Shown: positions 1 through 9,011 of the stretch, in pieces
How positions within the stretch are numbered: the first letter of the stretch is position 1
Layout: every line of letters begins with the position of its first letter
Assembly (NCBI GenBank): GCA_030528645.1
Contig: JAUMYM010000003.1
Coordinates: forward strand, 1-41,520
DNA: 41,520 nucleotides
Direction: 5' to 3'
Source: Erysipelotrichaceae bacterium
GTDB lineage: Bacteria; Bacillota_I; Bacilli_A; Erysipelotrichales; Erysipelotrichaceae
The notes under the pieces: generated by a model
Seen by the model: the letters and a program-made list of their open reading frames with translations, nothing else
Database searches by the model: none
Told to the model about the DNA's origin: nothing
Made by a program: the position numbers and the translations under genes

Positions 1-96
1 GTAAGGATTAAGGACTTACAGCTTGATCCAAACTTAAGTTTAGGAGAATATCGAAGTTTAAAAGAAGAAGAATTAAAAAAATTAAAGGATGACTGA
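1..96 (+). CDS. RluB/RsuA-type rRNA pseudouridine synthase, C-terminal tail (partial)
   Basis: The window opens inside a reading frame that runs 31 codons to a TGA at 94-96. The visible residues include RIKDLQLDPNLSLGEYRSL followed by a charged Glu/Lys tail. The pattern of a basic residue, I-x-x-L-x-L-D, L-x-x-G-E-Y-R-x-L and then acidic residues with a final Leu matches my recollection of how RluB/RsuA-family 23S/16S rRNA pseudouridine synthases end. The catalytic part lies outside the window, so the assignment rests on the tail alone. The stop codon sits in the loop of a terminator hairpin shared with the converging pepD gene. Confidence 0.5.
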   Translation, partial: VRIKDLQLDPNLSLGEYRSLKEEELKKLKDD

Positions 97-113
97 GTCA
101 TCCTTCTTTATTT
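85..113. terminator. Bidirectional terminator between the pseudouridine synthase and pepD
   Basis: A perfect 9-bp inverted repeat, AAGGATGAC (85-93) and GTCATCCTT (97-105), encloses the TGA stop as its loop. A T-rich run follows on the plus strand (CTTTATTTAT), and the minus strand has TTAATTTTTTT after the same stem, so it can serve both converging genes. Confidence 0.75.
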
Positions 114-1536
114 ATAGGTTTTCTAATAAATTTGTAAGTAAGTGATATGTTTTTACAGAAGAAGCTACATCTAATTTCTCATTTGGGCTATGCACATCAT
201 AGATGTTTGGTCCCATTGTAATAATATCTAAACTAGGTTTTTTATTTTTGAAAATACCACATTCTAATCCGGCGTGGATTGGAACGATATGCATTTTTTC
301 GTTATTTAGTTGGAAATATACTTTTTCTAAGGTATCTCTTAAAGGACTGTGTTCTAAGTAGTCCCAAGCCGGATACCAGTTGTCTTCTTTAAAATTGAAA
401 GAAAGAATATTCGCTAATGTTTCAATTTCTAAAGCTAAGTTTACAACTAAGCTATTTAAGCTACCTCTTAATGCAGCTGAAATTTTAACTTCTTCCTGCA
501 TTGTAAGAATTCCAACATTTTCACTTGCACTTGTTAAACCATCTAATTGTAAATTACGATTACGCATACCATTAGGGAATAAATAAAGTAATTTTAGTAA
601 GTCATTACTTTCAGAAAGGGCAATAACATCGTTTGATGGAGTTTCTTCAAGATGAAATGTAAAATTAGGTTCTGTATATTCGATTTCCTTTTTGATGTCT
701 GCAAATAAATGAGTTACTTTTTCTTTTATGATTTCAAACGGTTCATTACTTCCAAATGATGCAACTGCACTTCGTGGAATGGCATTGACTTTACTACCGC
801 CTTGGAAGTTACTTAAGCAAATCTCATAAGATCTTGATAAATAGTATAAGATACGAGCTGTAAGTTTTAATGAATTTCCTTTTTCTTTATGAATATCAGC
901 ACCAGAATGACCACCGCTTAATCCATCAATACTTAATGTAAAATGATGTTTATAAGGGTTTGTACGATAATGTAAAGTACGAGTAACAAAGACATCCGTA
1001 CCTCCGGCACTGGCACATGTAGAAGTATCATCTTCTTCAGAGTCTAAATTAATTAATTGTTCCGCTTCAATAAGCGATGCATCTAATTCAAATGCCCCTA
1101 ACATTGTTGTTTCTTCTTCCACTGTAAAGATACAAGTTAATTTAGGATGTTTTAAAGAAGTATCCGCAAGAATAGCGAGCATGTAACTTACACCTACACC
1201 ATTATCTGCTCCTAAAGTTGTATCTTTTGCTTTTAAAAAGCCATCTTCCACATAAAGTTGAAGTTCGTCTTTATCGAAGTCAAAAGTACTTGAAGCTGTT
1301 TTTTCATTTACCATGTCAATGTGAGCTTGCAAAGCGACAGGCTTATGCGTTTCATATCCTGCAGAAGCTTCTTTGTAAATGACTACATTCAATGTTTTAT
1401 CTTGTACATAACGTAAATTATGTTTCTTGGCAAATGTTACAAGATAATCAGACACTGCTTGTTCATTGCTTGAACCACGAGGGATTTTACATAAATCTTT
1501 AAAATAGTTTTGAAACGGTAAGTTAAAATTTTCCAT
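112..1536 (-). CDS. pepD: Aminoacyl-histidine dipeptidase (cytosolic non-specific dipeptidase, M20 family)
   Basis: A 474-residue M20-family metallopeptidase, close to the usual PepD length (about 480). Such enzymes hydrolyse dipeptides, including Xaa-His, in the cytoplasm using two zinc ions. Visible motifs are AHIDMVNE (His72, Asp74), LGADNGVG (bridging Asp111), a Glu triplet at 140-142 in TVEEETTMLGA that holds the catalytic Glu, SGGHSGADIHKE in the middle, and HAGLECGIF near the C terminus, as expected for the PepD subfamily with its inserted lid domain. The ATG is preceded by AGGAGG on the minus strand. It starts 9 bases after the ispH stop, so the two are probably co-transcribed, although no functional link is obvious. 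Confidence 0.9.
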   Translation of the reverse strand: MENFNLPFQNYFKDLCKIPRGSSNEQAVSDYLVTFAKKHNLRYVQDKTLNVVIYKEASAGYETHKPVALQAHIDMVNEKTASSTFDFDKDELQLYVEDGFLKAKDTTLGADNGVGVSYMLAILADTSLKHPKLTCIFTVEEETTMLGAFELDASLIEAEQLINLDSEEDDTSTCASAGGTDVFVTRTLHYRTNPYKHHFTLSIDGLSGGHSGADIHKEKGNSLKLTARILYYLSRSYEICLSNFQGGSKVNAIPRSAVASFGSNEPFEIIKEKVTHLFADIKKEIEYTEPNFTFHLEETPSNDVIALSESNDLLKLLYLFPNGMRNRNLQLDGLTSASENVGILTMQEEVKISAALRGSLNSLVVNLALEIETLANILSFNFKEDNWYPAWDYLEHSPLRDTLEKVYFQLNNEKMHIVPIHAGLECGIFKNKKPSLDIITMGPNIYDVHSPNEKLDVASSVKTYHLLTNLLENL

Positions 1537-1545
1537 AAATTCCTC

Positions 1546-2454
1546 CTATAATATTTTTGAAAGTTCTATTTCAGGTACTTCTAGTATACCATCTTTTGCA
1601 TACTTTTCTAAAACTTGTATTACTTGATTTGTAAGATAAGTAGGAGTGCTTGCTCCAGCTGTAATACCAACAGTTTCTACATTCAAATCTTCCAACTTGA
1701 TTTCTTTTGCTGTTTCGATTAAACGTACGTTTTTTGTTCCATGCAAAGCAGCAATATCTTTAAGTTTATTCGAATTGTTACTACTTGGATCACCTACAAC
1801 ATATAACAAATCTAAAGCTTTATTCTTAATAAGTGCTTGTTGCCTCAATCGAGTTGCACTACATAATTCTTCTTCGATGTAGACTTGTGGATATTTTTCT
1901 TCAATACGTTTAAAAATCACACCAATTTCAATAAAGGACATGGTTGTTTGATTGGTTACATAAATAAGAGGATTGGAAAGATGCAAAGCATCTACTTCGG
2001 TAGGTTTCGTAATTAGATGCACTCTATTACTAATGGATGTAATGGCTTCTGCTTCAGGATGGTTTAATGAACCAATATAGATAACATCATAGCCTTCCTG
2101 TAGTTTTTCCTTGACTTTTTCTTGGGTAGTTTGTACATCAATACATGAAGCATCTACACAGGTTAAACCTTTGCTTAACGCCTTCTCTTTAACTTGTTGA
2201 CTAATACCATGGGCAGTAAAAATAACAATTCCTTCATCAATGAGATCGAGTAATTCTAGACGGGTTTTCCCCTTAGATTCAATGGTTTTTATATTATATA
2301 AATTTAAGGCTTCTGTTACATATTTATTATGTACAATCATACCTAAAATATAAATTTTTTCATTTGGATGTTCCATCGCTGTTTTCTTGGCAATGTTTAT
2401 GGCATTTACAACACCTTTGCAATAACCACGAGGACTAATTTTAATAATCTGCAT
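1546..2454 (-). CDS. ispH: 4-hydroxy-3-methylbut-2-enyl diphosphate reductase
   Basis: A 302-residue IspH/LytB, the last enzyme of the MEP pathway, which reductively converts HMBPP to IPP and DMAPP with an iron-sulfur cluster. The three cluster cysteines are visible as GYCKGV (Cys12), DASC (Cys104) and ELCSATRLRQQ (Cys198). Substrate-site motifs are also present: VHN near residue 42, AHG near 82, NHPEAEA near 131, TNQTT near 167 and SSNNSNKL near 224. An AGGAGG lies just upstream of the ATG. ispG, the preceding enzyme of the pathway, is encoded about 2 kb away on the same strand, with a helicase and sodA between them. It is the first gene of the ispH-pepD pair. Confidence 0.95.
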   Translation of the reverse strand: MQIIKISPRGYCKGVVNAINIAKKTAMEHPNEKIYILGMIVHNKYVTEALNLYNIKTIESKGKTRLELLDLIDEGIVIFTAHGISQQVKEKALSKGLTCVDASCIDVQTTQEKVKEKLQEGYDVIYIGSLNHPEAEAITSISNRVHLITKPTEVDALHLSNPLIYVTNQTTMSFIEIGVIFKRIEEKYPQVYIEEELCSATRLRQQALIKNKALDLLYVVGDPSSNNSNKLKDIAALHGTKNVRLIETAKEIKLEDLNVETVGITAGASTPTYLTNQVIQVLEKYAKDGILEVPEIELSKIL

Positions 2455-2476
2455 AACAAACCTCCTTATTTATTCT

Positions 2477-2506
2477 AACATAGTTTTTCATTTTTAAGGT
2501 TTTCAA
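2477..2506 (-). promoter_or_regulatory. Probable promoter of ispH
   Basis: On the minus strand TTGAAA (2501-2506) is followed after 18 bases by TATGTT (2477-2482), just upstream of the ispH ribosome-binding site. The -10 is imperfect. On the plus strand TATAAT at 2508-2513 may be the -10 of the divergent helicase gene, but I see no good -35 for it. Confidence 0.4.
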
Positions 2507-2531
2507 GTATAATAGTAATGAGGTAAATAGA

Positions 2532-3887
2532 ATGAAATTTAAACAATATCCATTATCAGAGACTACCCTTAAATTTATTGCATTAAATGATTTTGTAGAA
2601 GCTACACCAATACAGCATGCAACAATTAAAATGGCGTTGAAGCATAAAGACATCATCGCCATTTCAAATACAGGTACCGGTAAGACTCATGCTTTTTTAA
2701 TACCGTTAATGGAAAAAATTGATCCAACGGTACAAAAGATTCAAGCGGTTATTACAGCACCAACTCGTGAGTTAGCTATGCAGATTTATCAACGTGCAAA
2801 GTTAATGGAGAAGGCAGATAATCGCTTAAACATTAAGTTAATCACAGGTGGTATTGCTCGTGATAAGATGAGTGAGTCTATAAAAAAACAACCGCATATT
2901 GTCATTGGAACACCAGGAAGAATAAAAGACTTATTTTTAGATCAAGATGTATTGCGTGTAGATACTGCGAATATTTTGGTTGTCGATGAAGCAGATATGA
3001 CGTTAGAATATGGCTTTTTAGAGGATGTTGATGCGATTGCATCAAGAATGAAAGATTTAACAATGATGTGTTTTTCAGCAACCATACCACAAGAATTAAA
3101 GCCATTTTTAAAGAAATATATGACACATCCACAAACCATCAAAATTGAAGATTCTAAAGATATGAATCCAAATATTGAACATCGTTTAATTAATTGTAAA
3201 CACAAATCATATCAAGAAACATTATTAAGCATTGTAGATGGCTTTATTCCTTATGTATGTTTAGTTTTCGCAAATACACGTCAACAAGCTAGTGAATGTG
3301 CAAGTTTATTAAGAAGCAATGGATTGCCTGTCTTGGAACTACATGGTGGGCTTTCAGCCAGAGCTCGTAAACAAGCGATGAAACAACTTCAAAACAATCA
3401 ACATAGTTATATTATTGCCAGTGATATTGCTTCACGTGGTATTGATATTGAAGCGATTACGCATGTAGTATCATTAGGTTTTCCAAACAACTTAGAATTT
3501 TATATTCATCGTGCCGGTCGTTGTGGTCGAGCAGGGAAGCATGGTATTTGTTTTGCTTTATATAAAGAACAAGATGATGCATCCATCAAAGAATTGATGA
3601 AACAAGGAATAGAGTTTCTACATTATAGTTATAAAAATGAAGTATGGACAAAATTGAAACCTTATGGATTTAAAAAGGTAGTAAAGAAAGATGTCTTAGA
3701 GAAAGAAATAGCGAAAAAGATTACTCGTAAAAATGAAAAAGTAAAACCTGGTTATAAAAAGAAAAAAGCGGAAGAAGTTAAGCGTATTAAACAAAAACAG
3801 CGTCAACAAGAAATTCGTAGTAAAATCAAGGCACAGCGTAAAGAGATGTACAAACAAAAACAAAGAGAACTAAATAAAAACGGTTAA
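2532..3887 (+). CDS. DEAD-box ATP-dependent RNA helicase (CshB-like)
   Basis: A 451-residue superfamily 2 RNA helicase. All core motifs can be read: Q motif TPIQHATI (25-32), motif I SNTGTGKT (45-52), PTREL (78-82), GTPGR (126-130), DEAD (152-155), SAT (182-184), IASDIASRGIDIE and HRAGRCGRAG (motif VI). After the second RecA domain the last 90 or so residues are strongly basic (rich in Lys, Arg and Gln), as in the RNA-binding tails of cold-shock helicases. It likely unwinds structured RNA during ribosome assembly or mRNA turnover. The order of features recalls CshB, but the subfamily is not certain. The start has GAGGT 8 bases upstream. It is transcribed alone, divergent from ispH and convergent with sodA. 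Confidence 0.9.
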   Translation: MKFKQYPLSETTLKFIALNDFVEATPIQHATIKMALKHKDIIAISNTGTGKTHAFLIPLMEKIDPTVQKIQAVITAPTRELAMQIYQRAKLMEKADNRLNIKLITGGIARDKMSESIKKQPHIVIGTPGRIKDLFLDQDVLRVDTANILVVDEADMTLEYGFLEDVDAIASRMKDLTMMCFSATIPQELKPFLKKYMTHPQTIKIEDSKDMNPNIEHRLINCKHKSYQETLLSIVDGFIPYVCLVFANTRQQASECASLLRSNGLPVLELHGGLSARARKQAMKQLQNNQHSYIIASDIASRGIDIEAITHVVSLGFPNNLEFYIHRAGRCGRAGKHGICFALYKEQDDASIKELMKQGIEFLHYSYKNEVWTKLKPYGFKKVVKKDVLEKEIAKKITRKNEKVKPGYKKKKAEEVKRIKQKQRQQEIRSKIKAQRKEMYKQKQRELNKNG

Positions 3888-3908
3888 CTAATAACCGTTT
3901 TATTTTGT
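3877..3908. terminator. Bidirectional terminator between the helicase gene and sodA
   Basis: A perfect 10-bp stem, AAAACGGTTA (3877-3886) with TAACCGTTTT (3892-3901), a 5-base loop and A/T-rich flanks on both sides. The stop codon of the helicase (3885-3887) and that of sodA (3900-3902) both lie within it. Confidence 0.8.
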
Positions 3909-4508
3909 AGCCAAATAACGTTTTTCAACTTCATCCCAATTGATTACATTCCAGAATGCTTCTACATAACTTGGACGTAAGTTTTGGTATTTTAAGTAGT
4001 AAGCATGTTCCCAAACATCTAAACCTAAAATTGGTGTACGACCACTTGAAAGTGGAGTATCTTGGTTTGGTGTAGATTCTACTTTTAAAGTACCATTATC
4101 TACCGTTAACCAAGCCCATCCTGAACCAAATCTTGTTTTTGCAGCATTATTGAATGCTTCTTTAAATGCTTCAAATGATCCAAATGTTTTTTCAATGTCT
4201 TCTTTTAACTGACCTTTTGGTAAACCACCACCATTTGGACTCATAATACTCCAAAATAATGTGTGATTTGCATGTCCTCCACCATTATTTCTAACAGCTT
4301 GACGAATATCTTCTGGTAATACATCTAAGTTGCTTACTAATTCTTCAATTGTTTTTTCAAAGAATTCAGGGTGTTTTTCAATCGCAGTATTTAAGTTGTT
4401 TACATAAGCATTGTGATGTTTACCATGATGAATTTTCATTGTCATTTCATCAATGTGTGGTTCTAATGCATTAAATGCATAAGTTAATTCTGGTAATGTA
4501 TATGTCAT
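3900..4508 (-). CDS. sodA: Superoxide dismutase, Mn-type
   Basis: A 202-residue Fe/Mn superoxide dismutase, the normal family length, converting superoxide to oxygen and peroxide in the cytoplasm. The metal ligands are His27 (in [14 protein letters not shown]), His82 (HANHTLFW), Asp164 and His168 ([14 protein letters not shown]). The GGGHANH segment and the Gln in NQDTP near residue 149 are the pattern usually associated with Mn rather than Fe, so Mn use is inferred. AGGAGGAG precedes the ATG. It lies 78 bases downstream of ispG on the same strand. I see no terminator between them, so read-through from ispG is possible, and no strong sodA promoter is evident. Confidence 0.95.
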   Translation of the reverse strand: MTYTLPELTYAFNALEPHIDEMTMKIHHGKHHNAYVNNLNTAIEKHPEFFEKTIEELVSNLDVLPEDIRQAVRNNGGGHANHTLFWSIMSPNGGGLPKGQLKEDIEKTFGSFEAFKEAFNNAAKTRFGSGWAWLTVDNGTLKVESTPNQDTPLSSGRTPILGLDVWEHAYYLKYQNLRPSYVEAFWNVINWDEVEKRYLATK

Positions 4509-4586
4509 AATAATCTCCTCCTAGATTGTAAAATAACTGTAACATGTTTAAATACAGAATAAAAGTTATATGCTCAATCTACTACA

Positions 4587-5660
4587 TTAAGCTGTTTTCT
4601 GATTGGTATCAATCATTTTTAAGATTTCTTCTTTTAAGGTTTCAACAATGTGATCTTGTGCAACGCGCTTTACCAATTTTCCTTTTTTAAATAATAAACC
4701 TTCATTTTTACCACCGGCAATTCCAATATCCGCTCTTGATGCTTCTTGAGGACCATTGACTGGACAACCCATAATCGCAACGGAAATATTTGCAGAAATA
4801 GTATTTAAAAAGGCTTCTACTTCGTTTACTAATGGAATCATATCGTATTGGATACGTCCACAAGTTGGACAACTGATTAAGTTAGGGATGTTGTCATATA
4901 GGTCAAAACATTTTAAAAGTTGTTTAGCGATTTTAAGTTCTTCTACAGGATCAGCACTTACAGAAATACGCATCGTATCACCAATGCCCTCATGTAGTAA
5001 GGTACCTAAGGCTGCACTTGATTTAATGGCACTTCCAGTAAAAGAACCGGCTTCGGTTACACCTAAGTGTAGAGGATAATTGAATGTTTCACTTGCTAAT
5101 TTATATACATCAATACATAGTTGCACTTCACTGGATTTAAACGATAGACAGATATCATAAAAATCTAAATCTTCTAAGATTTTGACGTGTTTCATGGCAC
5201 TTTCAATCATACCTTGGGCTGTTGGTTTTCCATACTTTGCTAAAATTTCTCTCTCTAATGACCCAGAATTAATACCAATACGAATTGGGATTTTATACTC
5301 TTTACACTTATTTACAACAGCTTCTACTTTTTCTCTGCTTCCAACATTTCCGGGATTTAAGCGTATTTTATCAATACCCATTTCAATCGCAATGAGTGCA
5401 TATTCAGTGTTGAAGTGAATATCAGCAACCAAAGGAATATTGGTACGTTCTCTGATCTCTTTAATGGCATAGGCATCTTCTTTATCTAAGACAGCCATAC
5501 GAACAATTTGACAACCCGCTTGTTGAAGCTCATTGATTTGCTTTACTGTAGCTTCTACATGTTTTGTTTTAGTGTTTGTCATTGACTGTATAATCACTTG
5601 ATTTTGTCCACCAATTTGGATATCTCTACAAAAAATAGGTCTTGTTTTTTCTCTTTTCAT
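4587..5660 (-). CDS. ispG: 4-hydroxy-3-methylbut-2-en-1-yl diphosphate synthase
   Basis: A 357-residue IspG (GcpE), the penultimate MEP-pathway enzyme, reductively opening MEcPP to HMBPP. Conserved pieces are QSMTNTKT (25-32), ADIHFN (79-84), RLNPGNVG (100-107), RIGINSGSL (127-135), the 4Fe-4S ligands Cys264 and Cys267 (CPTCGR) and Cys299 with catalytic-site Glu306 (MGCPVNGPQEASRADIG). An in-frame start exists 41 codons upstream at 5783, but that extension would cross the promoter and lacks family similarity. The start at 5658-5660 has GGGTGA upstream and gives the normal N terminus. It is divergent from the PBP gene, and with IspH it supports lipid-carrier synthesis for the wall. Confidence 0.93.
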   Translation of the reverse strand: MKREKTRPIFCRDIQIGGQNQVIIQSMTNTKTKHVEATVKQINELQQAGCQIVRMAVLDKEDAYAIKEIRERTNIPLVADIHFNTEYALIAIEMGIDKIRLNPGNVGSREKVEAVVNKCKEYKIPIRIGINSGSLEREILAKYGKPTAQGMIESAMKHVKILEDLDFYDICLSFKSSEVQLCIDVYKLASETFNYPLHLGVTEAGSFTGSAIKSSAALGTLLHEGIGDTMRISVSADPVEELKIAKQLLKCFDLYDNIPNLISCPTCGRIQYDMIPLVNEVEAFLNTISANISVAIMGCPVNGPQEASRADIGIAGGKNEGLLFKKGKLVKRVAQDHIVETLKEEILKMIDTNQKTA

Positions 5661-5676
5661 TTTTATCACCCAATTG

Positions 5677-5685
5677 ATTATAACA
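5677..5685 (-). promoter_or_regulatory. Extended -10 promoter of ispG
   Basis: Read on the minus strand, TGTTATAAT (5685 to 5677) is a perfect extended -10 element, 16 bases before the ispG ATG. Extended -10 promoters can work without a good -35, and none is visible. Confidence 0.55.
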
Positions 5686-5753
5686 CAGATATATTTATAG
5701 CACTTGAAATTTAAATAGTTTATAATTATCTTATTGGAAGGAGTCAGATCTTC

Positions 5754-7910
5754 TTGTTTAAGTTTAAAAATAACAAATACCAAGGTTCTAGTGAATATTT
5801 AAAAAAAGCACTGGATTTAAGTAAACTTATTAATACACGTTATTATTACTTGATTGTAATAATTTTAATATTGATGATTGTTATTATTGGTCGTTTATAT
5901 TATGTCCAAATTATTAAAAGTAAAGATTATCAATCAAAGTTAGAAGCCTATGCTTCAAGATATCAAACAATTACAACACCAAGAGGAGAAATTATTGATC
6001 GCAATGGACTATCCGTTGTATCCAATGAACAACGATTGATTATTACTTATTTTCCATCACGTACTATTACAGATAGTAAAGAATGGTTGTTAGCTTATAA
6101 TTTTTCCAAGGATTTTTATGTTGATGATTCCGTATTAAAATCAAGAGATTTAAAAGATTTATTTATTACTACACAAAGTCAAGCGTTTAAAAACTTTGTA
6201 AAAGAGAATCAAATTGAAGAATTTAATTATATTCTTACAGATGAATATCAAGGTATAAATGAAAGTTTATTATCAGAAGAAGAACATCGTTTTGTTTTAA
6301 AGGGAAAACTTTCAAATAAAGATGCATATTATTTAAAACTTTCAAGAATTGATGATCATCTTTTAAAACAATTAACACCGGAGTTAAAAAAGGTTTGGGT
6401 TGTAAAGCAGAGTATGGATATGCCTAGTAGTGGGCAAACAAAAATTATTAAAGAAGATGCCACTTTTAGTGAAACTGCGTTTTTAATGGAACATAGTGAA
6501 GCCTATCCCGGCTTTGATGTACAAATTGATTGGCAAAGAGTATATCCATTTCAGACTTCTTTTAAGGCTGTTTTAGGGAGTGTTACAAATTCTAAACAAG
6601 GATTACCAAAGGAAGACTTAGATTATTATTTAGCTTTAGGATATTCACGTAATGATAAAATAGGTAAATCTGGTATTGAGAAACAATATGAAGAGTTATT
6701 AAATGGTTCAAAAGCGAAATATTCTCTTCTCTATGATGAAAATGAACAGGGTTATTTAAAAGAAGTTCAACAAGGTTCAAAGGGATATGATTTACAATTA
6801 GCTGTAGATATGCAGTTACAGCAATATATTGAAAAGAAAAGCACAGATATTTTAAATGAATTTAAAGAAGATAAAAATCGTGCGTACTTTGATCGTGTTA
6901 ATGTAGTGGTTCTTAAACCTAAAACAGGAGAAGTTTTAAGTATGGTTTCCATGGTTCAAATGGAAGATGGCAGTGTTGTAGATGATCCGGTTGATACCTA
7001 TACCGGTGCTTATATTCCAGGGTCTATTGTAAAAGGGGCAACTTTGTATATGGGCATTAATGAAGGTGTAGTGAAACCGGGGGAAGTCATCTTGGATGCA
7101 CCGGTAAAGCTAAAAGGCACACCGACAAAATCCAGTTGGAGTAACTTAGGATTAATCAATGATTTAACTGCTTTATCTCGTTCAAGTAATATTTATATGC
7201 TTCATATTGCGATTCGTATGTCCGGAGGACAATATGTATTTGATGGTCCATTATATGTGAAAGATGGTATTTTTCAAACCTTTAGAAATTACTATTCACT
7301 GTTTGGTTTGGGTGTTTTAACAGGGGTAGATGTTCCTAATGAAGCCATTGGTTATATGGGACTTGCCAAAGAAGCTGGTAATGCTTTGGATTATGTCATT
7401 GGACAATACGATAACTATACAACATTGATGTTGGCACAATACATCGGAACCATAGCGAATAATGGCATCAAGATGAAACCTAGATTAGTAACCAAGGCGT
7501 ATGAACCTAAAACAAGAGAAGTCATTTATGAAAATCCTGCAACGATCTTAAATGAAGTCGAAAATAAAGAAGCACTCCAAAGAGTACAAGAAGGATTTTA
7601 CCAATGCGTTAATGCAAGTAATGGATTATGTTATGGATATCATCCAGATTTAAAACAAATAATTGCCGCTAAAACAGGAACTGCACAGGCTTATTTTACA
7701 GAAGAAATTGATGGGCAACCAATCCGAGTAGAAGCTTACAATCATTCAACCATTACGTATGCACCTTATGATAATCCAGAATACGCCATAGCTTGTGTCA
7801 TGCCAAATGGATACAATGGTAGTCAGGGGCAAAGTAACTTATGTTTAAGATTAACAAATGAAATATATCTCTATTTATTTGGTTTAGCTGAAGACACTAT
7901 AAATCCATAA
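5754..7910 (+). CDS. Class B penicillin-binding protein (peptidoglycan transpeptidase)
   Basis: A 718-residue class B PBP, anchored by one N-terminal membrane helix (about residues 30-46) and acting outside the membrane to cross-link peptidoglycan. The dimerisation/pedestal domain carries TPRGEIIDRNG (75-85). The transpeptidase has the active-site SIVK tetrad (Ser424-Lys427), SSN (477-479) and KTG (640-642). It fits the PBP2/PBP2B group for elongation or division; which of the two cannot be decided here. The start is a TTG 10 bases after AAGGAG (5738-5743), since no suitable ATG exists. A TATAAT at 5721-5726 is a possible -10. There is no MraY or FtsW neighbour to fix its role. Confidence 0.9.
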   Translation: MFKFKNNKYQGSSEYLKKALDLSKLINTRYYYLIVIILILMIVIIGRLYYVQIIKSKDYQSKLEAYASRYQTITTPRGEIIDRNGLSVVSNEQRLIITYFPSRTITDSKEWLLAYNFSKDFYVDDSVLKSRDLKDLFITTQSQAFKNFVKENQIEEFNYILTDEYQGINESLLSEEEHRFVLKGKLSNKDAYYLKLSRIDDHLLKQLTPELKKVWVVKQSMDMPSSGQTKIIKEDATFSETAFLMEHSEAYPGFDVQIDWQRVYPFQTSFKAVLGSVTNSKQGLPKEDLDYYLALGYSRNDKIGKSGIEKQYEELLNGSKAKYSLLYDENEQGYLKEVQQGSKGYDLQLAVDMQLQQYIEKKSTDILNEFKEDKNRAYFDRVNVVVLKPKTGEVLSMVSMVQMEDGSVVDDPVDTYTGAYIPGSIVKGATLYMGINEGVVKPGEVILDAPVKLKGTPTKSSWSNLGLINDLTALSRSSNIYMLHIAIRMSGGQYVFDGPLYVKDGIFQTFRNYYSLFGLGVLTGVDVPNEAIGYMGLAKEAGNALDYVIGQYDNYTTLMLAQYIGTIANNGIKMKPRLVTKAYEPKTREVIYENPATILNEVENKEALQRVQEGFYQCVNASNGLCYGYHPDLKQIIAAKTGTAQAYFTEEIDGQPIRVEAYNHSTITYAPYDNPEYAIACVMPNGYNGSQGQSNLCLRLTNEIYLYLFGLAEDTINP

Positions 7911-7966
7911 TGTTTAAAATAATTTATAACATTTAAAAAGGTTGCTTATGATACTGATTTTGATGT

Positions 7967-8686
7967 ATGATAGGAAAGTATAAAAGGAGACATACAACGA
8001 AAAACACATTAAAAAAATTTGCATTATCGCTTGTTGTAGTTGCCCTTGTTGGATGTACAAGTCAAAAGAAAGCAGAATCAACTACACTGGCAGATACACA
8101 GGTAGAAACAACAACGACAACAGCAGAAACAACAACTGCTACAGAAACAACCGTAGCAAGTACAGTTTTAGGTGAAAAGTATGTGGATTTAGATAAGCGC
8201 AGTTTTGCGATTAATGGTAAAGTATATGTACTTGGAGAACACACATTACAAAATTTAATTGATGATGGGGTTCCATTTCATGAAGATGATATAGCAAATG
8301 CCGGAAACAATTTAAATGATAGTACCATTTCAGAACCATTCCGCGTAACACTTCCAAGTGGAAACTCAATACATATTTCAGTTGTGAATACAACAGGAAG
8401 TAATCAAAAAACAGCGGATTGTAAAATCGCATCTATCTATATACCAGCTATGCAAAATGTAGCAGGAAGCATATTCTCATTTACCTTCCCTCATGATTTA
8501 ACGGAAGAAGCATTACGTCAACAAGCTGGTGAACCTACAAAATACAATGAATATGTAGATGGTGATTTTGTATTACATACCTTGGAGTATAAAGTATCTT
8601 CTGAAAAATATTTAAAAGATACAGGATATTCTTTTGAATTTGTTAAAGGAAAATTAAATAGCGTTACAATTAACTGGATTGACTAG
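7967..8686 (+). CDS. Unknown lipoprotein with Thr-rich linker
   Basis: I do not recognise the family. The 239-residue product has a basic N terminus, a hydrophobic stretch and a lipobox, ALVGC, ending at Cys30, so it should be lipidated and anchored on the outer face of the membrane. A low-complexity Thr/Ala/Glu linker (about 39-66) leads to a roughly 170-residue domain that shows no known motif to me. The ATG at 7967 lacks a ribosome-binding site. The only good one, AAAAGGAG at 7983-7989, lies inside the coding frame, with no ATG, GTG or TTG suitably placed after it. The gene stands 56 bases after the PBP gene, so it might be co-expressed with it, and a terminator follows. Confidence 0.75.
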   Translation: MIGKYKRRHTTKNTLKKFALSLVVVALVGCTSQKKAESTTLADTQVETTTTTAETTTATETTVASTVLGEKYVDLDKRSFAINGKVYVLGEHTLQNLIDDGVPFHEDDIANAGNNLNDSTISEPFRVTLPSGNSIHISVVNTTGSNQKTADCKIASIYIPAMQNVAGSIFSFTFPHDLTEEALRQQAGEPTKYNEYVDGDFVLHTLEYKVSSEKYLKDTGYSFEFVKGKLNSVTINWID

Positions 8687-8708
8687 GATTAATTTCTATA
8701 TAAATTTT

Positions 8709-8755
8709 AAAAAGCAACTAAACTATCGTTTTGTATTTTGTTGCTTTTTTATTTT
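8709..8755 (+). terminator. Terminator after the lipoprotein gene
   Basis: AAAAAGCAAC (8709-8718) pairs with GTTGCTTTTT (8740-8749) around a loop of about 21 bases and runs into TTTTTTATTTT. The remaining bases up to rpmG (8756-8861) contain A/T-rich promoter-like sequence, including TATAAT at 8765-8770 and overlapping TATGAT/TATTAT near 8823-8833, but no clear -35. Confidence 0.7.
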
Positions 8756-8861
8756 CTAATGTATTATAATCACTATAGTTGGAATATATATTAGGTAAAA
8801 GCTATAGCATTTTCAACAATAATATGATATTATAGTTAAGCTATTATAGGAGGAATTATCA

Positions 8862-9011
8862 ATGAGAGACGATATTACATTTAAATGTACTGAATGTGGT
8901 GAAGAAAACTATATTGGTACTCGTAACAAACGTAAACATCCAGAAAAAATGGAAATCAAAAAATATTGCCCAAGATGTAACAAGAAAACTGTTCATAAGG
9001 AGAAAAAATAA
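8862..9011 (+). CDS. rpmG: 50S ribosomal protein bL33
   Basis: A 49-codon gene preceded by AGGAGG (8848-8853). The product begins [17 protein letters not shown] and contains two CxxC pairs, CTEC (9-12) and CPRC (36-39), so this is the zinc-binding (C+) form of bL33 that sits in the large ribosomal subunit. Between the pairs lies the [14 protein letters not shown] stretch typical of the family. In many Firmicutes C+ and C- paralogues are exchanged under zinc limitation; only the C+ one is in this window. A short hairpin follows directly. Confidence 0.95.
   Translation: MRDDITFKCTECGEENYIGTRNKRKHPEKMEIKKYCPRCNKKTVHKEKK

Noticed and set aside
5661-5783. A 41-residue N-terminal extension of IspG.
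   Set aside because: It crosses the ispG promoter and the start of the divergent PBP gene, and does not match the family; ATG at 5660 has a ribosome-binding site.
8101-8165. Thr-codon repeats (ACA/ACG/ACT) in the lipoprotein gene as a tandem repeat or CRISPR-like array.
   Set aside because: The repeats are irregular single codons forming a Thr-rich linker, with no spacers or conserved units.
8801-8845. The palindrome GCTATAGC and nearby repeats of AAGCTAT before rpmG as a zinc-regulator (Zur) operator.
   Set aside because: It does not match a Zur box as I know it, and simple A/T-rich palindromes are frequent in this sequence.
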